Made by a program: the position numbers and the translations under genes. Shown piece by piece: positions 8,021 through 14,392 of a stretch of 41,656 bases of DNA. Source of the stretch: a virus. Each line of letters opens with the position of its first letter. Position 1 is the first letter of the stretch. The notes under the pieces were generated by a model, which saw nothing but the letters and a program-made list of their open reading frames with translations, searched no databases and had not been told where the DNA came from. The stretch spans positions 1 to 41,656 of IMG/VR virus record IMGVR_UViG_3300036900_000064. The stretch is one strand, 5' to 3'.

Positions 8021-8138
8021 CGTGTGTTTCCCTTTGTGTTTGTGTTCGTAGCCACTCATTCTGGCGCTCCAGATCCTGTACAAGCAACTCCAGTTCTTCA
8101 ATCTGGCGGCGCAGCGCGTTGATGAGATCCGGAACCAT
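7950..8138 (-). CDS. 62-aa coiled-coil protein overlapping polymerase stop and PEP-CTERM start
   Basis: ATG at 8138 shares one base with the polymerase TGA (TGATG), and the polymerase's last codons AAA GGG supply a Shine-Dalgarno-like sequence. Residues 4-35 form a heptad helix (ALRRQIEELELLVQDLERQN). The tail (about 44-62) is His/Asp-rich and is read out of frame through the signal peptide of the PEP-CTERM gene, overlapping it by 71 nt. The helix resembles leucine-zipper-type regulators or small phage helical proteins. No function can be assigned. Confidence 0.6.
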   Translation of the reverse strand: MVPDLINALRRQIEELELLVQDLERQNEWLRTQTQRETHDETIVDDHGHRHRGDVLPPHGAG

Positions 8139-11035
8139 CACCCTTTTGAATACCTCGGCCCGCGCGACCCCTCGGCCCGCAGAGGAAAGCCCTCGCCCCA
8201 GGCGGGCAGCTCCGACATGATCGCGCACATGGAGTCCACATCGCCAAACCCCACCGGAGGCTCGCAGACGACCTCGTCGTGGATCAGTGTGAGCGGCCTG
8301 TAGCCCTCCTGCTCCAACCGTAGCGCCGCGTGGACGAGGAGATCGCGACAAATCGCTTGTACACAGTTCTCGACGAGCCGACCCCCGTACGTCTGCTGCC
8401 TCTCCCACTTCTTGGTCAGCGAATTAACGCTCATATACGACACGCAATCGTTGCCGAAGCGACCTGTCTCGATCAACGGCTGGCTGTACCAGATGTAGCG
8501 TCCACTCGGCAGGCGCATCCTTAGCCACTTACGGTCCATACGAAACCGAATGCGTCCGCCCGCCACCGCCGTCGCCTGACCGGGATGACGCACGGCGTTG
8601 ATCGCCGCCTGGTTCATGTTCTCCCACAAGAGCGGTATTTGTCTGTAAGTTCTGCGATAGACGCCCACGGCGCGTTCCGCCTCTTCCGGGGCGAGGAGGA
8701 TGTTGGCGGTAGCGATGCAGGTCTCCCTGAACTTGTACCACCCCATCTGATAGCCGCAGCCGAGCACGCAGTTAGAGACAATCAGGGGTTCATCAGAACC
8801 AGTCAGGATCGTGAAGCGATGCCTCGGTCCCGCGTTCGCCAGATCGTAGACGGGCCTCAAGGTCTCTGATGCGCTCTTCCATTTCATTGATCTTGCGTCT
8901 GTTGAGCGCGTTTTGAGAGTGGGTCGCGAAACGGATATTGCCGGGCTCGTAGCCCCGGTTGTTGTCGGTTCTGTCCATGTCGAGGCTAGGGTCGTCCCAT
9001 CCTGGGATGGTCTGGATGTAGCGGAGGAAAGTAGAACGATCGTTTCGCCACTCATCGCATACGAATATCCCCCGGCCGCCATAACTGGCGTAGATCCGGC
9101 TGGAGGGGGAATGGCAGCGAGTGATGGCAGCGGCCAGACGATTGAGCAGGCGCGATCGGTGAGCCACGTCAGGCAGCGCGTTTTCATAGATCCAATAGCG
9201 CTTTTCATGGCCCGCCCTTCGGCCGCAGATACCGCAACGAGTGCTTCTAAAGTGTTTGAAGTTGTTGAGCGCGACAGAGAACTCCGGCCTTCCGCAGCTA
9301 CATCTGACGACGAGGGCTGATAGCCCGTGGCGTTCCCCCTGGATGTAGCCCGTGACGGTAAGTTGGCCACTGCGAGTGCCGATTTCAGGGAGGGGTTGTT
9401 TTCGCCGTGTGCCAGATACCGCGCTTCCCGCCATCCTGTCCCGCACCACACGCGGTGATCCGGCGTCAACGAGATGCCTGACAAATTCAACGTTTTCTTC
9501 AAACCTTGTTTCAACAGGCCGTCGTGTCTGACCCACTCGATACCGTCCCATAATTTATGCGCTGTCGTTACGTCCTCGATAGCGACAGGCCCTCGGTCAG
9601 TCAATACCCGTGTCCCAGCACCCAGGCATGTTTTTCCTACAAACCGGGCCTTGCTGTCCTTGGTGACGGTAGCGGGATCGATCCCGTAAACGCGGCCGCC
9701 CATTTCCTCATAAATCTTCCGCTTCTGGCGGAACGCCTCGACCAGATCGTCCTGCCCCGCCAGCCACGCCACGCCCGCCGCTTCGACCGAGGCGAAATCG
9801 CCCGCCGCGATCTCGTGGCCCTCGGCGGGGATGATCGCGCCGCGCAGCATCTTCGAGACGACAGCGAGCGGCGGGCCGGCGATGGCGTCCACCATCGCGG
9901 CGCCGTGATCCAGCAGCGCGCGGTGGCCTTCCCAGTCCGCGACAACGTCGCGGGGGAAATTCTGCACCTGCAGCCCTTGCGAGATATACCGCCCGGTCGA
10001 TGCCCCGTGGTAGCCGAGCAGGCCTCGCACGCGGCCATCGGCGTTCGATCGTTCATGGATGGCGTATAACTTCTTGACCGATATCTTGCCGGCCTCCAGG
10101 CGGCACCGGAGGACGCTCTTTTCCAACAACCCCACGCGGGGATCGGCGAGCAGGCGCTGAACATCGCGCCGCCGCAGATCGGGGGTCGCCTCCTCTTCCG
10201 GCTCAGCCTCTTCCAGGTATTCGAGCAGATCGCCCTCGCGGGCAAGGTCGGGCGGCGGGGTCAGATCGACACCGCGTTTCATCAACCACGATTTGAGCAG
10301 ACCGATCTCGGAAGTCTTACGGACCACGCCGACAGTCAGCAGCCGCATGTCATTGTTCAACAGCGCCTGGGTTTCTTCGGCGACGATCCGCGCGGCCTGG
10401 ACAAAAGAGTGATCGAATCTCACGCCCCTGTCGTTCATGGTTTCCGTCAAATCCCAGACATCGAGTTCCGGCTGGGGCAGGGCGGCGGTGGAGCGGTATA
10501 TCCGGCGCTCCACTTTCACGTCGGTCGAGCAATAGTCGGACAGGCGCGTCATGCGGTCCTCGTCTTCCCACCACGCCAGGGAGCCATCCGATGTCCGCCT
10601 CGGTTTGCACATCTGGAGCATGAGGCGGTAGCCGTCGCCGTCTTTCTTCACCGGCAAGCCCAAGGCCATCCCCGCCCCGTCGAGGCTGGCCGGCAGGGCC
10701 TGGGCGCGGGCGCGGGCCATCGTGCAGATCCAACGATCGATCGCGACCAGGGGCCAGCCATGGCGTGGATGCAGGACGCCCTCGATCAGCAGCCGCTCGA
10801 ACTGGGCATTATGAGCGACGACCTCTTTCGTGGGGTCTTCCAGGTGAGCGCGGTATTTCGGGAGGAGTTCCCGCCCCGGCCGCCACTCCCACGGCTCTTC
10901 CATGCCGAGCGCCAGGCGGGCGACGGTAACCGAGGTGGAAGGGTCCGACGCATAGACGTATGCGCCGGTCTTCCTGAGATCGACCGTGCTTCTGGTTTCC
11001 AGATCCAGAAACAGCAGGTCGCCGATGTCGGTCAT
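8138..11035 (-). CDS. Family A DNA polymerase with 3'-5' exonuclease, interrupted by an intein
   Basis: The 965-codon ORF encodes a 679-aa polymerase (extein) plus a 286-aa intein (residues 470-755). The exonuclease domain shows Exo I FLDLETRS (9-16), Exo II VVAHNAQFERLL (about 92-103) and Exo III LSDYCSTDV. The polymerase domain shows motif A (AAGDFASVEAAGVAWL), motif B split by the intein (RFVGKT / CVLGCGYQMG; R-x3-K of the O-helix) and motif C (TLIHDEVVCEPP). All catalytic acids are present. The start ATG overlaps the stop of the preceding gene (ATGA). The enzyme would be the replicative polymerase, working with the primase-helicase, SNF2-like helicase and SSB encoded nearby. Confidence 0.93.
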   Translation of the reverse strand: MTDIGDLLFLDLETRSTVDLRKTGAYVYASDPSTSVTVARLALGMEEPWEWRPGRELLPKYRAHLEDPTKEVVAHNAQFERLLIEGVLHPRHGWPLVAIDRWICTMARARAQALPASLDGAGMALGLPVKKDGDGYRLMLQMCKPRRTSDGSLAWWEDEDRMTRLSDYCSTDVKVERRIYRSTAALPQPELDVWDLTETMNDRGVRFDHSFVQAARIVAEETQALLNNDMRLLTVGVVRKTSEIGLLKSWLMKRGVDLTPPPDLAREGDLLEYLEEAEPEEEATPDLRRRDVQRLLADPRVGLLEKSVLRCRLEAGKISVKKLYAIHERSNADGRVRGLLGYHGASTGRYISQGLQVQNFPRDVVADWEGHRALLDHGAAMVDAIAGPPLAVVSKMLRGAIIPAEGHEIAAGDFASVEAAGVAWLAGQDDLVEAFRQKRKIYEEMGGRVYGIDPATVTKDSKARFVGKTCLGAGTRVLTDRGPVAIEDVTTAHKLWDGIEWVRHDGLLKQGLKKTLNLSGISLTPDHRVWCGTGWREARYLAHGENNPSLKSALAVANLPSRATSRGNATGYQPSSSDVAAEGRSSLSRSTTSNTLEALVAVSAAEGRAMKSAIGSMKTRCLTWLTDRACSIVWPLPSLAAIPPPAGSTPVMAAGGYSYAMSGETIVLLSSATSRPSQDGTTLASTWTEPTTTGATSPAISVSRPTLKTRSTDARSMKWKSASETLRPVYDLANAGPRHRFTILTGSDEPLIVSNCVLGCGYQMGWYKFRETCIATANILLAPEEAERAVGVYRRTYRQIPLLWENMNQAAINAVRHPGQATAVAGGRIRFRMDRKWLRMRLPSGRYIWYSQPLIETGRFGNDCVSYMSVNSLTKKWERQQTYGGRLVENCVQAICRDLLVHAALRLEQEGYRPLTLIHDEVVCEPPVGFGDVDSMCAIMSELPAWGEGFPLRAEGSRGPRYSKG
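8771..9628 (-). other. Intein in polymerase motif B
   Basis: The intein starts at Cys470 (block A: CLGAGTRVLT), has block B with the TxxH motif (GISLTPDHRVW), block F (RPVYDLANAGPRHRFTI) and block G ending VSN, followed by Cys+1 of the extein (C756). It sits right after the catalytic Lys of the O-helix, a place where inactivation is total unless it splices. The penultimate residue is Ser rather than the usual His. Between blocks B and F the intein frame encodes about 170 low-complexity Ser/Thr/Ala residues with no family resemblance. That stretch is where the HNH gene is read in another frame. Confidence 0.9.
8793..9434 (-). CDS. HNH homing endonuclease gene nested out of frame inside the intein
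   Basis: In the frame one base upstream of the polymerase frame there is a 213-aa ORF starting MAGSAVSG, with GGGA about 5 nt before the ATG. It has a Cys cluster (CSCG, then CGICG about 30 residues on) and the C-terminal signature of phage HNH endonucleases: IYASYGGRGIFVCDEW, then LDMDRTDNN, then GYEPGNIRFATHSQNALNRR. The first convincing family residues are TRSGQLTVTGY, near residue 18. The frame remains open upstream to 9551. The whole gene lies within the intein coding sequence. An intein-HEN fusion restored by frameshifting, or paired sequencing indels, are alternatives. Confidence 0.8.
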   Translation of the reverse strand: MAGSAVSGTRRKQPLPEIGTRSGQLTVTGYIQGERHGLSALVVRCSCGRPEFSVALNNFKHFRSTRCGICGRRAGHEKRYWIYENALPDVAHRSRLLNRLAAAITRCHSPSSRIYASYGGRGIFVCDEWRNDRSTFLRYIQTIPGWDDPSLDMDRTDNNRGYEPGNIRFATHSQNALNRRKINEMEERIRDLEARLRSGERGTEASLHDPDWF

Positions 11036-11529
11036 GGTGGCCAGCTTTTCGTACGGATATGTCCATCTTCCCGCGCCTCGATCAGCCAGTCCTCGATCGC
11101 GCTCTGAATCACCTGAGCGAGGGCCATGACGCGACCCTCGATCAGAAGCTCACAATCTGACAAGAAATATTCAGCCAGTTCATGAGATTTCGGATCGACC
11201 AGTGGTGTCACCGCCGCACCCCCTTCACTGATAGCCTCATGGGTCGCCGTTCCATCACCGTAACCGATGCCGGATTTATCCCACCCCTCCACGGCCCAGC
11301 GCTCCCTCAGCGACTCCATGACCGAGGTCAACTCGTCATTCGTGACCGGACGGACCATTTGCTCTCGCTGGTTCGCGATGGTCTGGGGCGGATCACCCCA
11401 AAAGAACTCCCCCGTCGAGACAATGTAGCAATCGATTCGGCCTTCATTGCTTCCGTATTCGGTTTTCAGACACAGCTCATCGCCATGGATAAACAACCCG
11501 ATCGGACATCTCGACAGGGGGAGGATCAT
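11032..11529 (-). CDS. Hypothetical 165-aa replication-operon protein
   Basis: ATG at 11529 overlaps the stop of the 51-aa SSB-tail gene by one base (TGATG), and its own TGA overlaps the polymerase ATG. The N-terminal third is beta-like (GLFIHGDELCLKTEYGSNEG, GEFFWGD), the C-terminal part helical (HELAEYFLSDCELL, ALAQVIQSAIEDWL). No family is recognised. The tight coupling between the SSB-tail gene and the polymerase suggests a replication accessory role, by context only. Confidence 0.7.
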   Translation of the reverse strand: MILPLSRCPIGLFIHGDELCLKTEYGSNEGRIDCYIVSTGEFFWGDPPQTIANQREQMVRPVTNDELTSVMESLRERWAVEGWDKSGIGYGDGTATHEAISEGGAAVTPLVDPKSHELAEYFLSDCELLIEGRVMALAQVIQSAIEDWLIEAREDGHIRTKSWPP

Positions 11530-11664
11530 CAGAATTCGTCTTCCATTTCCTCGGCCACGGCGTCGAAATCCTGCGCCGCCGACGTGCGGCCGAACGCCCC
11601 GTCGTGCTTCAGCAGCTGGACATTGCCGAGGCCCAGCGAGACGCCCACGCCGATGTTGTTATAG
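11529..11664 (-). repeat. Partial duplication of the SSB 3' end, copy 2
   Basis: These 136 bp align without gaps to 11991-12126 with about 115 identical positions by eye. The copies are in direct orientation, separated by 326 bp that hold the 85-aa gene and a hairpin. The differences cluster at third codon positions. Confidence 0.85.
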
Positions 11665-11684
11665 CAGGTCGCGATGTCGGTCAT
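11529..11684 (-). CDS. 51-aa SSB C-terminal mini-protein (partial duplication of the SSB gene)
   Basis: Seven new residues (MTDIATC) are followed by 44 residues that match the last 44 of the ssDNA-binding protein at 11991-12536 in all but three positions. It includes the last OB-fold strand region (NNIGVGVSLGLGNVQLLKHD) and the acidic tail EEMEDEF ending in Phe. The DNA differs at about 21 of 136 positions, mostly silent, so the reading frame appears to be under selection. ATG overlaps the upstream TGA (ATGA) and its TGA overlaps the next ATG (TGATG). A separate acidic tail could compete with, or recruit, partners of the SSB tail; this is inference. Confidence 0.8.
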   Translation of the reverse strand: MTDIATCYNNIGVGVSLGLGNVQLLKHDGAFGRTSAAQDFDAVAEEMEDEF

Positions 11685-11938
11685 CCGATCGCGGCCTTCT
11701 CGATATCGTCCGCGAGTTCCCGCAACAGACCGATAAACGCCAACGTCCGCTTCTTATCGAAAGTCGTGGAGGGACGACATAGCACCTCGGGGCGCGGCAT
11801 AAGCTCGCCCAACCGCGAAATGATGAAAGCATACAGTTCTGGACTGTAAGGCGTGGTAACGGGATCGTCGTCCGTACCACCAAGATTACGATAGCCGATC
11901 ATAAAGTCGCAGAAGGCATAGGTCTGTCTGTAGTCCAT
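11681..11938 (-). CDS. Hypothetical 85-aa protein
   Basis: The start chosen is ATG at 11938, five bases after a GGGGG ribosome-binding site; the frame extends upstream only through SSB shadow sequence. The product is soluble: MDYRQTYAFCDFMIGYRNL, a TTPYSPELYAFIISRLGEL helix, and a C-terminal helix AFIGLLRELADDIEKAA. No family is recognised. It sits between the SSB and its partial copy, so it was presumably captured or left between the two by the duplication event. Confidence 0.7.
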   Translation of the reverse strand: MDYRQTYAFCDFMIGYRNLGGTDDDPVTTPYSPELYAFIISRLGELMPRPEVLCRPSTTFDKKRTLAFIGLLRELADDIEKAAIG

Positions 11939-11957
11939 CTCAACCCCCAGGAAGACG

Positions 11958-11979
11958 CCCGCGCCCTTCCGGGCGCGGG
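11958..11979 (-). terminator. Perfect 9-bp hairpin after the SSB gene (attenuator or processing site)
   Basis: The arms 11958-11966 and 11971-11979 are perfectly complementary (all G/C) with a 4-nt loop. On the minus strand it follows the SSB stop by 11 nt and precedes the GGGGG site of the 85-aa gene. The downstream side has only a short T-poor tract (GTCTTCC), so full termination is doubtful. Partial termination or mRNA 3'-end protection of the SSB message is more likely. Confidence 0.5.
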
Positions 11980-11990
11980 TTACGTGACTG

Positions 11991-12536
11991 TTAGAATTCG
12001 TCTTCCATTTCCTCGACGACCTGATCGAAATCCTGCGCCGCCGACGTGCGGCCGAACGCCCCGTCATGTTTCAGCAGCTGGACGTTGCCGAGACCGAAAC
12101 TGACCCCGACCCCGATGTTATTGTAGACGAACGGCCTCACGCTGATGTTGGCCCAGCGCCCGGCGTAAACCGCGCGCGGGTCGGTGACCGGCTCAAGCGA
12201 GGCATCGACGATGGCCGGCTTGTCCTTGGAGCTGGCGGAGATGAAGTGCCAGCCCTTCTCGTACCCCGCCATATGCTCTTTCTCTTCAGCACGGCGGACG
12301 ACCGATTCAGGACGGCGGGCATTGGCGGGCCATTTCTTCATGTCCTTGCCCCATACCTCCACGCACAGATCGTTCAGCGCCTTGAGTACGGGCGTCACGT
12401 CGAAGGTGGGCGGCAGCAATAAGGTGCAGGTATATTTCTCATCACCGCCGTTGAACGAACTGGGCTCGATCAAGGACGGGAATGAGAGACGGCCGGGGCC
12501 AAGGCGGATGGTCGATACAACTGGTTTTTGTGCCAT
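11991..12536 (-). CDS. Enc34-type (DUF2815) single-stranded DNA-binding protein
   Basis: The ATG at 12536 is preceded by GAGGAACAG; an in-frame upstream extension to 12569 is rejected because it overlaps the DUF2800 gene. The 181-aa protein starts AQKPVVSTIRLGPGRLSFPS and includes EKYTCTLLLPPT, YEKGWHFISASSKDKP and VYAGRWANISVRPFVYNN, the strand pattern of the DUF2815/Enc34 ssDNA-binding family (PF10991, OB fold). The C-terminus is acidic and ends in Phe (EEMEDEF), like the partner-binding tails of phage and bacterial SSBs. It sits directly downstream of the DUF2800 nuclease, its usual neighbour. Confidence 0.88.
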   Translation of the reverse strand: MAQKPVVSTIRLGPGRLSFPSLIEPSSFNGGDEKYTCTLLLPPTFDVTPVLKALNDLCVEVWGKDMKKWPANARRPESVVRRAEEKEHMAGYEKGWHFISASSKDKPAIVDASLEPVTDPRAVYAGRWANISVRPFVYNNIGVGVSFGLGNVQLLKHDGAFGRTSAAQDFDQVVEEMEDEF

Positions 12537-12540
12537 TTGG

Positions 12541-13728
12541 TTACTGTTCCTCTGTGTTGACGATTTCAAACTCTATACCCCGAGGCACCACTGGAGCCCG
12601 AGGATCGGACGCCGGAACCAGCGCGGTCCCAGGGTCTGACATCGTAACCAGTTCATTCCATTGAGCTGGCTTCTTGATCTTTTGCGCCTTCAGGATCTTT
12701 TCCGCCTGCGTCGGCGAGTGAAACTTCGTATAGAACATCGAAGGGGAGAGAGCACCGACGATACGCTCCGCGTCATCCTCGTTCGCCCATACCCGCCTGC
12801 CGCGCTTATCGACCAGCTTCCACCCTGGAATCTCTTCGCCTTTGTCCGCCAGGGCCTTGGCGTGGGCGCGAACGGCCGTGAGCCACAGATCGATCATCTC
12901 CGCGCCTTCCAGCACATGACCGAGTTCCTCTGTCGTCAGTGCCGAAGGGGCGGGCGGGACCGGGAAACCTTCCACGAGTTCAGCCTCCGGTGTGTAGAAC
13001 TCCAGGCGCGCGGCGATGAGCGCCTTGTCGCGCAGCGCCGGGCAGTCGCCGGCGGCGCGGCAGTATTGGCAGTGATCGCCCGCGATCCGAGGCGCCGCCG
13101 GGTCCTGGGCCCGCTCCGCGATCTCGATCAGATCGGCGGCGAGATCCTGTACCTCGGCCGTCGTCATGACGGTCCTCTGGGGTGGCCCGAGGGCCGGCTG
13201 GACGACGCACAGCTCGATCGATGTGATCTCGTGGGCGAGGCCAGCGGGCAGGCTGTGGAGGGCGCCGAGGCCGTAGCCGCCCAGTTGCAGGTTGACCCTC
13301 CCGTCAGGACGGCGGACGGGGACGGCGTGGCCCCGGCCGGTCTTCAGGTCGGCGACGTAGAGGACCGGCGGGGAAATGATCACCGCGTCGGCGGTGCCCC
13401 AGTAGAGTTCAGATAACGCCGAGAGTTCGAACGCCTGCTCGACGTGAAGTGTCCCGCCGAGGCGATCATGCGCGCTCTGGACCTCGATGAGGTAAGCCAG
13501 CACCATCTCAGCGCCCTCGGGGTCTTCGGAGATGACTTCCAGGGGGTTGAGGTGCTCACGCAGGCAGGCGGCGGCGACCTCGTGTAAATCGGTTCCGCGC
13601 TTCGCATAAACGCTTGTCGTATTCGGCCGCCCCTCTTCAGCTTTCATCGATCCAGGACAGCAATAGCGGCGTTCGAGGACGCTCATGCCGAGGGGTGAGT
13701 GGCCACGGGCGGGTGGCGTGTCGTTCAT
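12541..13728 (-). CDS. DUF2800 family PD-(D/E)XK nuclease (Cas4/RecB-like)
   Basis: This is a 395-aa protein. It has a Cys pair near the N-terminus (C23-C24 in RRYCCPGS) and a C-terminal cluster (CQYCRAAGDC, about 219-228), which together look like the four-Cys iron-sulphur site of Cas4/AddB-type nucleases. The nuclease core has GTADAVI (Asp) followed by VADLKTGRG (D-x-K). Residues 290-395 are a helical extension. DUF2800 genes habitually neighbour DUF2815 SSB, polymerase and SNF2 helicase genes in phage replication modules, as here. It may process DNA ends in recombination-dependent replication. Its start overlaps the previous stop (ATGA). Confidence 0.85.
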   Translation of the reverse strand: MNDTPPARGHSPLGMSVLERRYCCPGSMKAEEGRPNTTSVYAKRGTDLHEVAAACLREHLNPLEVISEDPEGAEMVLAYLIEVQSAHDRLGGTLHVEQAFELSALSELYWGTADAVIISPPVLYVADLKTGRGHAVPVRRPDGRVNLQLGGYGLGALHSLPAGLAHEITSIELCVVQPALGPPQRTVMTTAEVQDLAADLIEIAERAQDPAAPRIAGDHCQYCRAAGDCPALRDKALIAARLEFYTPEAELVEGFPVPPAPSALTTEELGHVLEGAEMIDLWLTAVRAHAKALADKGEEIPGWKLVDKRGRRVWANEDDAERIVGALSPSMFYTKFHSPTQAEKILKAQKIKKPAQWNELVTMSDPGTALVPASDPRAPVVPRGIEFEIVNTEEQ

Positions 13729-13904
13729 CCTCCCAGCGCCGCGACGTTTTTAATGAGAGCCACCAAAGGTGTGTGACCGGATTTGGTTGTTTTCGTCAGT
13801 TCATCCGCGATTCGCTTCAGGCTGACGGCGATCGACGCCAGCAGCACCTCGCTGTCCGTATCGAACTTCGCGTCGCCGAGGTCTTCATACTCAAACTCGG
13901 TCAT
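13725..13904 (-). CDS. Hypothetical 59-aa protein
   Basis: The gene lies between the 163-aa gene (its ATG overlaps that stop, ATGA) and the DUF2800 gene (its TGA overlaps that ATG). The N-terminus is acidic (MTEFEYEDLGDAKFDTDSE), followed by an amphipathic helix (EVLLASIAVSLKRIADELT). This arrangement is common in small phage accessory proteins that bind a partner. No family is recognised. The perfect fit of both overlaps makes it a real gene. Confidence 0.75.
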   Translation of the reverse strand: MTEFEYEDLGDAKFDTDSEVLLASIAVSLKRIADELTKTTKSGHTPLVALIKNVAALGG

Positions 13905-14392
13905 GTCGAATACTCCGACAGGATCAGGCTCGCGGCGCGGGCGATGTCCGGCCAGGTCGAGGGATCACACTCCGACAGGCGACGCGCGCCGCCGTGGGCC
14001 TCCAGGAGGTCGGTGATCGCTTTGACCTTCAAGGGGTGCACCGCGCCAACCTTGGACAGCAGAGAGCGCATGGCGGGCTCATCAAGGGGGGCGGGCTCCG
14101 GTGGAGGCGGGGGCGGTGGAGCCAGGGGCGCGGCGTTGATGGGCTCCTTCGCACCATTTGCTTTCGCGCGGCGAGCGGGCTTAGGAGGGAGAGCGGCGGC
14201 GATGACGGTCTCGACCGCCTCGATCCGTTCCTCGGGAACGGGCTCCGGCGCGGGCGGCGGCGGCGACGCTCCCGCGATGGCGACGACGCTCGCCGGCGAG
14301 ACAGGCTCGCCCCGGCCGAGGGTCCTCAACAGGAGGGTGTAAAGGTCCTCCGGCGTCAGGCGCAAAGTGAAAGTAGCCGTGATGTCGTCCAT
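13901..14392 (-). CDS. Hypothetical 163-aa protein with Pro-rich linker
   Basis: It starts with an ATG overlapping the helicase stop (TAATG). Domains: an N-terminal 26 residues (MDDITATFTLRLTPEDLYTL), an Ala/Pro-rich linker (about 40-105, including a run of seven Pro), and a C-terminal helical module (about 110-160) with a KVGAVHPLKVKAITDLLEAH segment. I associate this module with small phage proteins that end in a G-x-x-R-L-S-x-x-D-P motif. The function is unknown; the layout suggests a tethered protein-interaction domain within the replication machinery. Confidence 0.7.
   Translation of the reverse strand: MDDITATFTLRLTPEDLYTLLLRTLGRGEPVSPASVVAIAGASPPPPAPEPVPEERIEAVETVIAAALPPKPARRAKANGAKEPINAAPLAPPPPPPPEPAPLDEPAMRSLLSKVGAVHPLKVKAITDLLEAHGGARRLSECDPSTWPDIARAASLILSEYST

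Noticed and set aside
7181-8122. 313-codon plus-strand ORF antisense to the PEP-CTERM gene
   Set aside because: The minus strand has signal peptide, PEP motif and Shine-Dalgarno; the plus ORF has shadow composition and would cross a terminator.
8793-9551. Start of the nested HNH gene at 9551
   Set aside because: The first 39 codons overlap intein blocks and look like shadow of them; the ATG at 9434 has a GGGA site and lies closer to the first HNH-family residues.
8771-9628. Group I intron instead of an intein
   Set aside because: The insert keeps the reading frame, begins with Cys, ends with Asn before Cys and carries splicing blocks A, B, F and G; no stop codon is present in the frame.
12541-12569. 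Longer SSB start at 12569
   Set aside because: It overlaps the DUF2800 gene end and lacks a ribosome-binding site, while the ATG at 12536 has GAGGAACAG upstream.
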